Shown one piece after another: positions 50,381 to 59,497 of a stretch of DNA of 64,000 nucleotides. This DNA is from JAABVY01 sp964496505 (lineage in GTDB: Bacteria > Zixibacteria > MSB-5A5 > JAABVY01): positions 50,691 through 114,690 of the forward strand of contig CAZBZV010000002.1 in assembly GCA_964496505.1 (NCBI GenBank), in the 5' to 3' direction. The notes below the pieces were generated by a model that worked only from the letters and a program-made list of their open reading frames with translations, did not search any database and had not been told where the DNA came from. Position numbers and translations under genes: made by a program. Numbering within the stretch: position 1 is the first letter of the stretch; the number at the start of each line of letters is the position of its first letter.

Positions 50381-51430
50381 TTGGGTTTCAGTATAAAGAG
50401 AATTCAAAAACAGCTATTGATTTTTCTGTTTATATTTTTTTATACCGGAATTCTTTCGGCTGAACTCAACAGGCAGTTTATGTCTGTACATCCCTATATT
50501 ATTAATCCGGTTGGTGGAGGAAAAAAGCCCGTGATATTTGCTACATTCGCAGAAAGCGAGCATGGTTTGAATAATGCCCTGGTCCTGGCGGAAAGCATAC
50601 GCACATTCGGGGGGCGATTCAAAGATGCTCCTGTTTGGGTTTGTGTTTCGCAGTATACGCCCGAAATCAGCGGCCAAATGAAAGATAGGCTGGGCGAACT
50701 CAAAGTCGAAATTAAAAGCAGTATAACACCCGAAGATGCTATGGGATTCTTCTATTCCAGTAAAGTGTTTGCATCAGCACTGGCTGAGAAGCAGGCAGAG
50801 GGGCTGGGAGCGGTTTTGGTCTGGATGGATAACGATACTGTGATTTTGACCGAGCCATCGGAATTTATGCTGCCGGATGGTATCGCATTCGGCTATAAGC
50901 CGGTTATGCATAAGCTGATCGGTTCGGCATATTCAAAGCCGCCTGATGAATTCTGGAGAAGGATTTATGATAAGCTTAATGTTAGGCAGGAATCGATGTT
51001 TCCGATGCTGACCATTACTGACAGTATCGAGATCAGGCCTTATTTTAATGCTGGTATTCTAGTAGTCAGGCCGGAGCATGAAATCCTGCGCAAATGGGCC
51101 GAATATTATCCGCTGTTATATAGGGATGAGTACTTCCAGAATCGCGCCGGGGATGATAAGTATGTAAAAATCTTCCTGCATCAGACGGCGCTGGTCGGAG
51201 CTGCGCTGAACAGCATAGAAAAAGAGGAAATGACCGAGCTGTCGGATAAAATCAACTATCCCATCTTTTTCAAGGAGATGTTCGGCTCCGATAATGAGTA
51301 TGACAATCTGGAAGGCGTTGTTACTCTCCGCTATGATTTCTATTTTCGCAATCCGGCCCCCGACTGGCAAAAACGCCTGAAAGGCCCGGGGGAGACTATC
51401 TCCTGGCTTAGCGAGAAGCTCGGAAAATAA
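50381..51430 (+). CDS. Exported glycosyltransferase-fold protein
   Basis: 349 residues from a TTG at 50381 with GAGGAGGG four bases upstream; the in-frame ATG at 50312 has no ribosome site. From the TTG the protein opens with a proper signal sequence (MGFSIKRIQKQLLIFLFIFF...LSA). The body looks like a GT-A nucleotide-sugar transferase: VWMDNDTVIL with a DxD-type motif, and IRPYFNAGILVVRPE as in glycogenin/GT8-like enzymes. Such enzymes normally act in the cytoplasm, so export is odd. Substrate unknown. Confidence 0.7.
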   Translation: MGFSIKRIQKQLLIFLFIFFYTGILSAELNRQFMSVHPYIINPVGGGKKPVIFATFAESEHGLNNALVLAESIRTFGGRFKDAPVWVCVSQYTPEISGQMKDRLGELKVEIKSSITPEDAMGFFYSSKVFASALAEKQAEGLGAVLVWMDNDTVILTEPSEFMLPDGIAFGYKPVMHKLIGSAYSKPPDEFWRRIYDKLNVRQESMFPMLTITDSIEIRPYFNAGILVVRPEHEILRKWAEYYPLLYRDEYFQNRAGDDKYVKIFLHQTALVGAALNSIEKEEMTELSDKINYPIFFKEMFGSDNEYDNLEGVVTLRYDFYFRNPAPDWQKRLKGPGETISWLSEKLGK

Positions 51431-51472
51431 AAATTTGTTGAATTAAGTTAAAGTATCATGCTATATTGCAGC

Positions 51473-51937
51473 ATGATAGAATTAGACATCAAATATCTGG
51501 CTGCTTTATCCAGTGCAGTACGTGAATCATCCCTCAAAAGACTGAAGCTTGTTGCCGAGGATTTCGAGAACTGGCGCCCAATTGATGACATGATGAGTTT
51601 TGCCGATATCGCCTTTCACCTGGTTGAGGCCGATCGCTGGCTGATGAAAAAGCTGGAGGTTGAGGATTTAGCACCAATTCAGGGCAGAGCGGGTGCAATT
51701 GAAATCATAAAGCGTGAGGACTATCTTGCGCTTCTGGACCAGCTCGAAGCTACCGGCAGGGAAAGAGCCGGATTGATCGAGGGCCTGGATGAGGAAGAAA
51801 TGTCACATACGATTTATGATGCCCGCTATGGTGAAAAGGTTTCGGTCTGGTGGATAATCATGCGCGGCAATATCGATCACGAGATTCATCACAGGGGAGG
51901 GATTACGGTTTATTTGAGGCTGGCCGGTCTGATTTAA
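51473..51937 (+). CDS. DinB-family protein
   Basis: 154 residues from the ATG at 51473; an ATG 15 nt earlier is also possible, and neither has a clear ribosome site. The four-helix bundle metal ligands of the DinB superfamily appear as AFHLVEADRWL and DHEIHHRGGITVYLRL. Members bind a divalent metal and include thiol S-transferases; the role here is unknown. CATGCT/AGCATG inverted repeats surround the two possible starts. Confidence 0.82.
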   Translation: MIELDIKYLAALSSAVRESSLKRLKLVAEDFENWRPIDDMMSFADIAFHLVEADRWLMKKLEVEDLAPIQGRAGAIEIIKREDYLALLDQLEATGRERAGLIEGLDEEEMSHTIYDARYGEKVSVWWIIMRGNIDHEIHHRGGITVYLRLAGLI

Positions 51938-52023
51938 GACGTTTAAGTCATTAAAGCAGGAACCGCCGCATCTTCACATCCGTTTACAGAGTCATATCTT
52001 TCAGTTTTAAAAAAGGAGTATTT

Positions 52024-52911
52024 ATGTATGTTATAACGGGAGCGACCGGAAATATCGGTTCCAAAATAGTAAAACGTCTTCTGGATGAAAGGCAGGCAGT
52101 CCGCATGATCGCGCGTAATGCCGAAAAAATGAAGCCGTTTCAGAATCAGGGAGGGGAGGCATTTCCCGGTTCGGCCGAGGATGCCGAGTTTTTGACCAAA
52201 GCATTCACCGGGGCAAAAGCGGTATTTACCATGGAACCGCCTGATGTGACGGCTGAGGATCCACGGAAGTTCATTAATGATATGGGCGAAAAAATAGCGC
52301 GCGCAATTCAGGATGCCGGCGTTAAACATGTGGTTAATTTGAGCACCGTGGGCGCTCATCTGCCGGATAGCTCAGGTTTTATTTCAGGTCTTCATGACCA
52401 GGAAAAACGCCTGAATCAGATCGAAGGTATTAATGTCGTACATCTCAGACCGGCGTATTTTATGGAAAACCTGTTTGACAGTATGGGAGTGATCAAGGAA
52501 CACGGTATGATTGGCTGGACTCTTAAGTCCGATCTTAGAATTCCCATGATTGCCACCGAGGATATAGCGAATTATGCCGCCGACCGCCTGATGGATCTGG
52601 ATTTCAAGGGCTCAGAAGTAAAATATCTGCTGGGTGAGAGGGATGTTAGTTATAATGAGGTTGCCCAAATTATTGGCAGCAAAATAGGTATGCCGGAGCT
52701 TAAGTATCAGGAAATGCCGGAGGATACTGTTCGTGATGCCATGAGGCAGTGGGGATTGAATGAAGGCACGACCGAGGCATTTATGACGATGATGGATGAT
52801 ATTAATACGGGCAGAATTTATGAGGATTCCAAACGTACCGAAGAAACGACTACTCCGACCTCGCTGGAGAGATTTGCCGATACTTTTGCCGAAGTATATA
52901 AGCAGTCCTGA
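52024..52911 (+). CDS. NmrA-like NAD(P)-binding protein (atypical short-chain dehydrogenase)
   Basis: 295 residues. The N-terminal YVITGATGNIGSKIVKRLL is the Rossmann GxxGxxG motif, followed by NLSTVGAHLP and HLRPAYFMENL typical of NmrA/QOR2-like proteins. The canonical YxxxK catalytic pair is not evident, as is usual in this family. AAGGAG precedes the ATG. It may be a redox sensor or an NAD(P)H-dependent oxidoreductase. Confidence 0.88.
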   Translation: MYVITGATGNIGSKIVKRLLDERQAVRMIARNAEKMKPFQNQGGEAFPGSAEDAEFLTKAFTGAKAVFTMEPPDVTAEDPRKFINDMGEKIARAIQDAGVKHVVNLSTVGAHLPDSSGFISGLHDQEKRLNQIEGINVVHLRPAYFMENLFDSMGVIKEHGMIGWTLKSDLRIPMIATEDIANYAADRLMDLDFKGSEVKYLLGERDVSYNEVAQIIGSKIGMPELKYQEMPEDTVRDAMRQWGLNEGTTEAFMTMMDDINTGRIYEDSKRTEETTTPTSLERFADTFAEVYKQS

Positions 52912-53136
52912 TATAGAATTCAAACGGCAGGCTTCAATCGGATTTACCAATTTTATGGAGCCTGCCTTATTTTTCCTTCTTCTTTGAATCTCCTTATGTC
53001 AATACCTGAAAGCCAATTCCAACATTATCCTTGAAGCAGGCTGAATCATGTGGTATTATACAGCTCTATCGATTGTCGAACATGAGTATAAAACTCAGCT
53101 TACTTTTTCTTATGAGCTATTGCGTATAATGACGTT

Positions 53137-54075
53137 ATGAATTTTTCAGAATTGGAAAATCCAAAGAATCCCGATGCAACCCCGCATATAGGCTATATAT
53201 TTGCCCTCTCATCACCTTTCTTCGCCGCCTGCGCCACTGTAGTCGGGAAATGGAATCTCGAGAATATTTCGGCCCTGCTTTTAAGCGCCATGATCTTTTC
53301 GATCGCCACGGTCATAATGAGTGCTGCATATATCCCTTTTAATAATTTCCGGAAGATCTTTAGTATAAAGGCCAGGGGATGGATGTGGCTTCTGCTTTTC
53401 ACGCTGAGCTCATTTCTGGCGATTTGGCTGTTCTGGGCGGGTATCAAAAAAATCGATCCTTCACTGGGGGCGTTTCTCAACCGCAGTGAGGTGATGATCG
53501 CGATTCTAATGGGAATAATTTTTCTGGGGGAGAGATTCAATCGCATGGAAACTTTGGGGGCTGTTCTCTCTATCGGGGGAATTGTGATAATGCGCCTGAG
53601 CCTCAGGGTTGAGTATACCGAGGGATTCTGGCTGGTTCTGGCTGGATCGTTCTTTTTCGGAATGACCGAATTCTTCTCCAAAAAGACCGTGCGGTATGCG
53701 CCTCCGATTATCGCAGTGTATCTACGCAACCTGATGATGTCGATTATGTACTGGCTTATACTTGCGAGCGGAGATTTCAGCTTCGAAGGACTGGGGAAAG
53801 TCTGGCCGGGCGTGCTGGCGCTGGGAATTTTCGGGCCGATTCTGTCACGCATGATATATATGATGGCCTTAAAACGTCTTGAGCTTTCCAAGGTGGCGGT
53901 AATCAGTCAGACACAACCGGTTTATGTTATCTTCCTGGCGCTTATCTTTCTGCAGCAGCTTCCGACTCTTAGGGAGATTGCGGGAGGGCTATTTCTTTTA
54001 ATTGGATGTCTGATAATGGTTCTTGGCCGCAGCCGTCATGTGAAACAGCCCTATCCGGTTGAAAAAGCAGATTAG
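53137..54075 (+). CDS. EamA/DMT-family permease
   Basis: 312 residues with ten predicted membrane helices in two EamA repeats (first about 20-145, second about 160-300). Motifs such as KIDPSLGAFLNRSEVMIAILMG, the usual helix 4-5 pattern of the family, are visible (residues about 105-126). It exports or imports a small metabolite that cannot be read from sequence. No ribosome site is clear. Confidence 0.9.
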   Translation: MNFSELENPKNPDATPHIGYIFALSSPFFAACATVVGKWNLENISALLLSAMIFSIATVIMSAAYIPFNNFRKIFSIKARGWMWLLLFTLSSFLAIWLFWAGIKKIDPSLGAFLNRSEVMIAILMGIIFLGERFNRMETLGAVLSIGGIVIMRLSLRVEYTEGFWLVLAGSFFFGMTEFFSKKTVRYAPPIIAVYLRNLMMSIMYWLILASGDFSFEGLGKVWPGVLALGIFGPILSRMIYMMALKRLELSKVAVISQTQPVYVIFLALIFLQQLPTLREIAGGLFLLIGCLIMVLGRSRHVKQPYPVEKAD

Positions 54076-54082
54076 GAGTCAA

Positions 54083-54115
54083 AATAAAGACTCATCCCCG
54101 GTGTGGAGATGAGTC
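54083..54115 (-). terminator. Terminator of the small rod-like gene
   Basis: GACTCATC / GATGAGTC (8 bp; 54089-54096 with 54108-54115). On the minus strand it is followed by TTTATTTT. Confidence 0.65.
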
Positions 54116-54189
54116 TTATGAGAAAGAATATAATTAGCGGCGGAGCTTTACCGGGACCTCCCTCACTGCCCTCATATCAGGCGCAGTCT

Positions 54190-54396
54190 TTAAGCAAGAA
54201 TATCGAGGATGTTATCATACATCTTGTTGGCTGCCTTGAGCGCGGCCACATTAGCGCCAACACCCTTCTCGGCGATAATCATACCAACCGTATCGCGCGC
54301 AAGATCGGCCTTCTCGATATTCTGCATCTTTCTGGCGTGATTATAAAACATCACCAGATTATCGTGTATTCCTTGTACCGAGGCATTAAACATCAT
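54190..54396 (-). CDS. Small flagellar-rod-like protein
   Basis: 68 residues with CAGGAGC seven bases before the ATG. The opening MMFNASVQGIHDNLVMFYNH resembles the N-terminal helix of FlgB/FlgC/FlgG proteins. The end (DLARDTVGMIIAEKGVGANV and AALKAANKMYDNILDIL) closely resembles their C-terminal helix (E-M-v-n-M-I-x-A-q-r-A-Y-x-A-N). It lacks the whole central domain. No other flagellar gene is in the window. It may be a distant rod-like protein with another job. Homology is inferred from pattern only. Confidence 0.6.
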   Translation of the reverse strand: MMFNASVQGIHDNLVMFYNHARKMQNIEKADLARDTVGMIIAEKGVGANVAALKAANKMYDNILDILA

Positions 54397-54723
54397 AACT
54401 AAAGCTCCTGATATAGTTATCGGATTTGCTGTTTTTGCATATTAGCGCTTTATTACATTTTTAAATTGCGTTTAGAAATTGCTGATTTCCTTATGAATTA
54501 AAATACATCCAGTATGAAATCCACTGCATCTGATAATATGCAAAACCATATCATTTTTTGATTGTATAAGAATTATACAGCGAATTCATGTAAATCTAAT
54601 CAGGGTGATATGCTCTGCTTATTTCTTGCCATTTAACGGGATAGCATTATCTTAGAGTAAACCGGATTAATATCGGAATTGATTTTCGACCGTCTTAGTG
54701 TATTTTATTTTTATTATCCGGGG
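54397..54723. other. Divergent intergenic region
   Basis: No gene seen. On the minus strand TAAT-N16-TCCGATAA (54444-54417) is a degenerate flagellar sigma-28 pattern upstream of the rod-like gene. The end of the region runs into a sigma-54 promoter. Confidence 0.35.
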
Positions 54724-54737
54724 GGCACACGGTTTGC
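54724..54737 (+). promoter_or_regulatory. Sigma-54 promoter of the 14-repeat surface protein
   Basis: GGCACACGGTTTGC: GGCAC-N5-TTGC, GG-N10-GC spacing. Predicted start near 54749, just before AGGAGA at 54751. This rules out a translation start at 54679. Confidence 0.75.
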
Positions 54738-54771
54738 AGAATTAGATGTCAGGAGAAACCAAGAGGTGATT

Positions 54772-57525
54772 ATGAGAAGAGTCATATTTTTTATTATCAT
54801 TGCGACGTTTTCAATATTTTTGATTCCGGACGGCGCCGCCACGGAAAGCTCGGGTCTGGAAGATCATATCCTGCGTCATAACGCTCGTATAAATGAAGCG
54901 ATGCCCGATTATGTTGAGACATCAGCGAAGAATGCTATTGAAAATAGTGTGATATCGTTATTCGGCGATACCAAATTCAATGAGGAGACCTCGGCTGACA
55001 GGTTCAGGCATCAGTATTCCGAACTCACGCTCATGAGCGAAGAAAGAGCTCTTGTTGGCTGGGAAGATGACAGAAACGGCGATTTCGATATTTACGGGCA
55101 GATGGTTTCATCAGACGGCATGACCGCAGGAAGCGACCAGCTTTTGATAAATGATAATTCATTCTTATCAAATACGATGGTTGATTTTGCCTATAATTCG
55201 GACGGATTCATAGTTGCGGTTTGGGTTGATGAGTCAGGCGATTTATGGCTGCGCGGCTATGACTCCACTTTTACACCTCTTGATGACGCAGTTAAAGTGA
55301 ATGATAATATCTCCTCGAATATAATATCATATCCCAACGTTGAATTTCTAAGCGACAGCCGTGTGGTGGTGGTATGGGAGGATACGCGTCTGGAATCTGC
55401 GGTCTACGGGCAGATTTACAATACCGATCTTTCAGCGGCGGGAGATAATTTTAAGATCAGCCCGGATGATGCCGGTAAGGTTTTCTGGTCTCCGGCAATC
55501 GCCTCCGGCACCAACGGCACGTTTGCAGTGGTCTGGGAAGAGCTGGGAATATCGGGAAGCAGCGTATTTCTGCTTCTTTACGATGCTGACGCTCTGCCAT
55601 CGGGAATTTCGATTAATGTCGCCGATCTGGCAAATCAATCCGACAATCAGTTCGGACCAGACGTTGCAGGACTGGGTGCAGAGGGATATCTGGTTGGATG
55701 GTGCGATTCACGTGATACCGATCAGAATATCTATGTCCAGCATTTTGATGGCAATGGTAACAGAATCGAAGATAATGTCAAGGTCAGCGAGGGCACCGGT
55801 AACTCGGTTTTCGATCTTTATCTGACCGGAAATCCGGGGGGTTATTTCCTTGCGCTCTGGGCCAATACCGGGGTGAGATCGGAAATTCTATTCCAGGCTT
55901 TCGATGCGACCGGAAAGATCAGCGGCGGGAATATCACGGTTTCCGATGGTCTTGTGCTGGGAGAACGTTTCAGCCCTAATGCTATTTTCCGAACGGATGG
56001 CTCAGTGCTGGTTACTTTCACAGATACGCGTACAGCAATAATAGATATCTATGCTCAGATTATAAATAGTGATTTTACTCTTTCAGGAAATAATTTCAAA
56101 TTGACTTCCGGTGCCTCAGGCGCCCAACAGAATCAGTCCGGAATAGTTCGTATGGCCGGGGATGACTTCGGTGTGCTCTGGACCGATATGAAAAATGATG
56201 ACGGCGATATTTATTTCCAGCGCGGAAGCGGTCTGGGTAACCCGTATGGCTCGAATCTGAAGCTTAATGATGATGCGGGAAGCTCATACCAGGCCGAACC
56301 GTCAATCGGTTCCGCCACCAACGGCAATGTTATCACTGCCTGGGTGGACGGGCGTTCGACCGGGGGCCTGAAAGGTATCAATATCTTCGGCCAGTTCCTT
56401 GATCCCGACGGGCAGAAGGTTGGCGGCAACTTTCTCGTTAATGACGATTTCTCCGGAACTGCCGTAGTACAGGCAGAGCCCGCCTGCGACATCTCGTCTT
56501 CCGGAAAGGCTGTGATTGCATGGCGTGACCGGAGAAACGGCGTGGATGATATCTATGCGCAGATTTATGATCCATCGGGCGATCCCTCGGGAGCAAATTT
56601 TAAAGTGAATCAGGAGACAATGCCCTGCTCCAATCCCAGGGTTGCAGTGATGAATAATGATATGTTCATGATCGCCTGGCAGATTGAGGTCGAAGCGCGC
56701 TCTTATGTCAAATTCCAACTCTATAACGCACAGGGAACCGAAACGGGCTCAAATATTCTCATCCCGGTGGATACCTCGCTCAATCATCAGCTCGATTTCG
56801 ATATAGCGGTAAATCCTTATTTCGGCATCTATGCCATCGCCTGGATTAATCAGAATAATACCGATACGGAAGTTTATTCTATGATGATTGGTCCTGATGG
56901 TGTGCCCGCCTCGCCGGTTAAGATCATATCCGATATGGCCAATCTGGGATTCGATTATGTCTCGGTTGATATGGATTCCGACAACAGTTATGTTGTGGCC
57001 TGGAGCGATATGCGTTCGGGAGTCAGGAGATCGTATCTCAGTTTTGTGGATGCCGGAACTACGGTCTTTCCTAATCAGCTAATTTCTCAAAATGCCGGCA
57101 TTGCACGCGAACAGGAACCATCAATAGCGATTAACGGCCGGACCTGGTTCGCATCCTGGAGCGATAATCGCAACTCCGGAGACGGTTATGATATATATGT
57201 GAACTCGAATTTATACAATCCGACCTCAGCAGATGATGATATCGATACGCCCGTACCAGATGCATTTGCTTTGTCTCAGAATTATCCCAATCCGTTCAAT
57301 CCGGTAACACGGATTGACTTCAGCCTTGCTCAGGACATGCCTCGGGTGCAGTTCGAAGTGTATAATATCCTCGGCAGGAAAGTTCATTCGGAAACGATGA
57401 CAGATCTTTCCGCCGGTACTTATACGATCGAATTCAGCAGCGAGGGTCTATCATCGGGAATCTACCTCTACAGGCTGAAAGCTGACGACCAGGTCGTTAC
57501 GAAGAAGATGTCCCTGATGAAGTAA
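54772..57525 (+). CDS. Secreted beta-propeller-like surface protein with a type IX sorting domain
   Basis: 917 residues from the ATG at 54772 (a GTG two codons earlier is possible). Signal peptide about 20 residues. About 14 repeats of roughly 60 residues carry a W-x-D-x-R motif followed by DIYxQ (for example VGWEDDRNGDFDIYGQ, VIAWRDRRNGVDDIYAQ), consistent with two seven-bladed propellers. The sorting domain starts NYPNPFNPVTRIDFSL and ends KKMSLMK. No catalytic motif is visible. It is the only non-pilin gene here with a sigma-54 promoter, hinting that it is expressed together with pili. Confidence 0.82.
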   Translation: MRRVIFFIIIATFSIFLIPDGAATESSGLEDHILRHNARINEAMPDYVETSAKNAIENSVISLFGDTKFNEETSADRFRHQYSELTLMSEERALVGWEDDRNGDFDIYGQMVSSDGMTAGSDQLLINDNSFLSNTMVDFAYNSDGFIVAVWVDESGDLWLRGYDSTFTPLDDAVKVNDNISSNIISYPNVEFLSDSRVVVVWEDTRLESAVYGQIYNTDLSAAGDNFKISPDDAGKVFWSPAIASGTNGTFAVVWEELGISGSSVFLLLYDADALPSGISINVADLANQSDNQFGPDVAGLGAEGYLVGWCDSRDTDQNIYVQHFDGNGNRIEDNVKVSEGTGNSVFDLYLTGNPGGYFLALWANTGVRSEILFQAFDATGKISGGNITVSDGLVLGERFSPNAIFRTDGSVLVTFTDTRTAIIDIYAQIINSDFTLSGNNFKLTSGASGAQQNQSGIVRMAGDDFGVLWTDMKNDDGDIYFQRGSGLGNPYGSNLKLNDDAGSSYQAEPSIGSATNGNVITAWVDGRSTGGLKGINIFGQFLDPDGQKVGGNFLVNDDFSGTAVVQAEPACDISSSGKAVIAWRDRRNGVDDIYAQIYDPSGDPSGANFKVNQETMPCSNPRVAVMNNDMFMIAWQIEVEARSYVKFQLYNAQGTETGSNILIPVDTSLNHQLDFDIAVNPYFGIYAIAWINQNNTDTEVYSMMIGPDGVPASPVKIISDMANLGFDYVSVDMDSDNSYVVAWSDMRSGVRRSYLSFVDAGTTVFPNQLISQNAGIAREQEPSIAINGRTWFASWSDNRNSGDGYDIYVNSNLYNPTSADDDIDTPVPDAFALSQNYPNPFNPVTRIDFSLAQDMPRVQFEVYNILGRKVHSETMTDLSAGTYTIEFSSEGLSSGIYLYRLKADDQVVTKKMSLMK

Positions 57526-57645
57526 TCACCCTCGCACTATATATTTGGATTGAAGGGGCTGATTAGTAAAATGGCGGCAAAATTATCGGTGCTTGGTATG
57601 TTAATTGGGCCTGAAAATTCACGCAAATGAAAAGCGATGTTTTAG

Positions 57646-57722
57646 CAGTCATTCTGAGGGAACTCAGTGACCGAAGAATCTCTCACGAATCAAACAGATT
57701 CTTCGCTGCGCTCAGAATGACA
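57646..57722. repeat. GAAGAATCT/AGATTCTTC foldback repeat, copy 2
   Basis: CAGTCATTCTGAGGGAACTC...GACCGAAGAATCTCTCACG...AACAGATTCTTCGCTGCGCTC...AGAATGACAG. Nearly identical to copies at 31132 and 61835. Confidence 0.88.
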
Positions 57723-57740
57723 GGTTAATCCGACATCTCC

Positions 57741-58466
57741 CTAAAATGTGCCCTGCAGGAAGATGGGCAAGGCGTTGTGAATAAAGTGGGCGATTACACA
57801 CGGCCATAACGACCTGGTGGCAAGGTATAACAGCGCAAACATCAAACCGTAAAAAAACAGAAGAACCGCTCCGCCGATTCCCTGGTAAAGATGTCCCGCC
57901 GCAAATCCTGCGGTTGCGATTACTACCGCTAATGGCAGTGATTTGAAAACTCGCCGGAGACGTGTAATCAGATATCCGCGATAGGCGGTTTCCTCGGTAA
58001 ATGCTACCACCAGGCACATCAAAAGCCAAATCAATTTACCCTCAATGGTTTGCGGCAACAGGGGAGAGGGGTCCTGGAATTTCAGAAATTGAAAGTTCTC
58101 CAGAATCATTTTAATCAATCGGAGCGCGAAAGATGATGCGAAAATGAAAATTATTGCGTATATTATATAAGCAAGCTTGAATTTCCTGTAGCCAAGCGCG
58201 ACAAATCCACTGCCTTCTCCACGGCTCACGAGGAATGTGAAAAAAAGCACAATTAATTGAAATCCAATTGTTGGAAGATAGAAGTTCAGAATTGGATTTA
58301 TGTTTTCAATTTTATCGTAATCAGCCGGGGGTTGAAAGAACAGTGAAATTGCCAAGGGCCAGATGAGGCAGAGAAATAGAATCAGCAGGCCTGACGAAAT
58401 TTTAAGCTTGAAATCATGATTTATTGAATCTGTCATATTGGAAATATCTGTCTTTGATTGATTCAT
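57741..58466 (-). CDS. CPBP-family intramembrane metalloprotease (CAAX protease/Abi type)
   Basis: 241 residues with six or seven membrane helices. The family motifs are EETAYRGYLITRL (EExxxR), AAGHLYQG and HFIHNALP, which supply the glutamate and histidine active-site residues. Bacterial members are linked to peptide processing and self-immunity, but function cannot be assigned from sequence. A second in-frame ATG at 58436 is possible. Confidence 0.9.
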   Translation of the reverse strand: MNQSKTDISNMTDSINHDFKLKISSGLLILFLCLIWPLAISLFFQPPADYDKIENINPILNFYLPTIGFQLIVLFFTFLVSRGEGSGFVALGYRKFKLAYIIYAIIFIFASSFALRLIKMILENFQFLKFQDPSPLLPQTIEGKLIWLLMCLVVAFTEETAYRGYLITRLRRVFKSLPLAVVIATAGFAAGHLYQGIGGAVLLFFYGLMFALLYLATRSLWPCVIAHFIHNALPIFLQGTF

Positions 58467-58552
58467 TCTTTATACCAAAAGGTAAATGTATTTACCGGCC
58501 GGGCAAATAAAAAACTTGATTTTATGTTTGATAGTGGATAATATAAGCAATT

Positions 58553-59365
58553 ATGGAAGACTTCCGCAGAATCAATAAGTATGAAAATCCTCGAGTATTG
58601 GATCTTCAGCGGGGCTGTATTTACGGTCCTGTTAATTCCAGACGTCTGGGATCATCACTGGGCCTGAATCTTCTCCCGCGAGATTACAAGCTGTGCTCAT
58701 TCAATTGTATATACTGCCAGTATGGATTGAATCCTCCTCAGAATACCGAATTTATTGAAGAAAAGCGCGATGATCTTCCGTCAGTCGCCAAGGTCAGGAA
58801 AACCCTTCTTGCAGCGCTGTCTTCGCTGAAAGAGAAAATTGCATATATAACTTTCTCTGGAAACGGCGAACCGACATTGCACCCCGATTTTCCCGAGATA
58901 GTGGATATTGTCCGAGAGATTCGCGACCGGTATGTTTCACGAGCCAAACTTGCCATCCTCTCGAACTCCACCACAATTAACAATCCGGGGATTGCGGCAG
59001 CATTGAGCAAACTCGATTCTCCGATCATGAAGCTGGATGCCGGATCGGAAAAAGTATTCAAAAAGATAAACCGTCCGGCCAAAGGCTTAGACTTTAATGA
59101 AATGGTAGAGGGCCTAATTAAGTTCGATCATCCCGGCTTGGTAATTCAGGCATTGCTAATTGGAGGTGCCGATCTTAATGCTTCAGAAGAAAATATAGAG
59201 AGATGGGCATCGCTTCTAAAAAAGATCAAACCGTCCGGGGTTCAGATATATTCCCTCGACCGTCCCCCTGCACGGCTGGATATATCGAGGTTGTCGATGT
59301 CTGAGCTAAATTCAATAGCTAAAAAAGTCACTGAAATGACAGGTATACCGGTTACTGCTTTTTAG
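58553..59365 (+). CDS. Radical SAM protein (COG0731-like)
   Basis: 270 residues. The cluster motif is CSFNCIYCQYG, preceded by GPVNSRRLGSSLGLNLLP as in the wyosine-synthesis-related Fe-S oxidoreductases, and followed by TFSGNGEPTLHPDF. There is no flavodoxin domain, so this is the short bacterial form, whose reaction is unknown. No ribosome site is clear. Confidence 0.88.
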   Translation: MEDFRRINKYENPRVLDLQRGCIYGPVNSRRLGSSLGLNLLPRDYKLCSFNCIYCQYGLNPPQNTEFIEEKRDDLPSVAKVRKTLLAALSSLKEKIAYITFSGNGEPTLHPDFPEIVDIVREIRDRYVSRAKLAILSNSTTINNPGIAAALSKLDSPIMKLDAGSEKVFKKINRPAKGLDFNEMVEGLIKFDHPGLVIQALLIGGADLNASEENIERWASLLKKIKPSGVQIYSLDRPPARLDISRLSMSELNSIAKKVTEMTGIPVTAF

Positions 59366-59477
59366 GCTTTCCTTAAAATCATTTATCACATCATATCTGC
59401 AAAAGTTATTAGATCGGCCTGGCATAGGCTCATGTCAATGTGATGTTGTTTACACCTCAATCCACTGTGATGATATT

Positions 59478-59495
59478 GGTCTCCGAAAGGAGGCC
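59478..59495 (+). promoter_or_regulatory. Ribosome-site hairpin with GAAA tetraloop
   Basis: GGTCTCC-GAAA-GGAGGCC (one G-U pair) sequesters the Shine-Dalgarno AAGGAGG three bases before the ATG at 59498. Confidence 0.6.
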
Positions 59496-59497
59496 GT

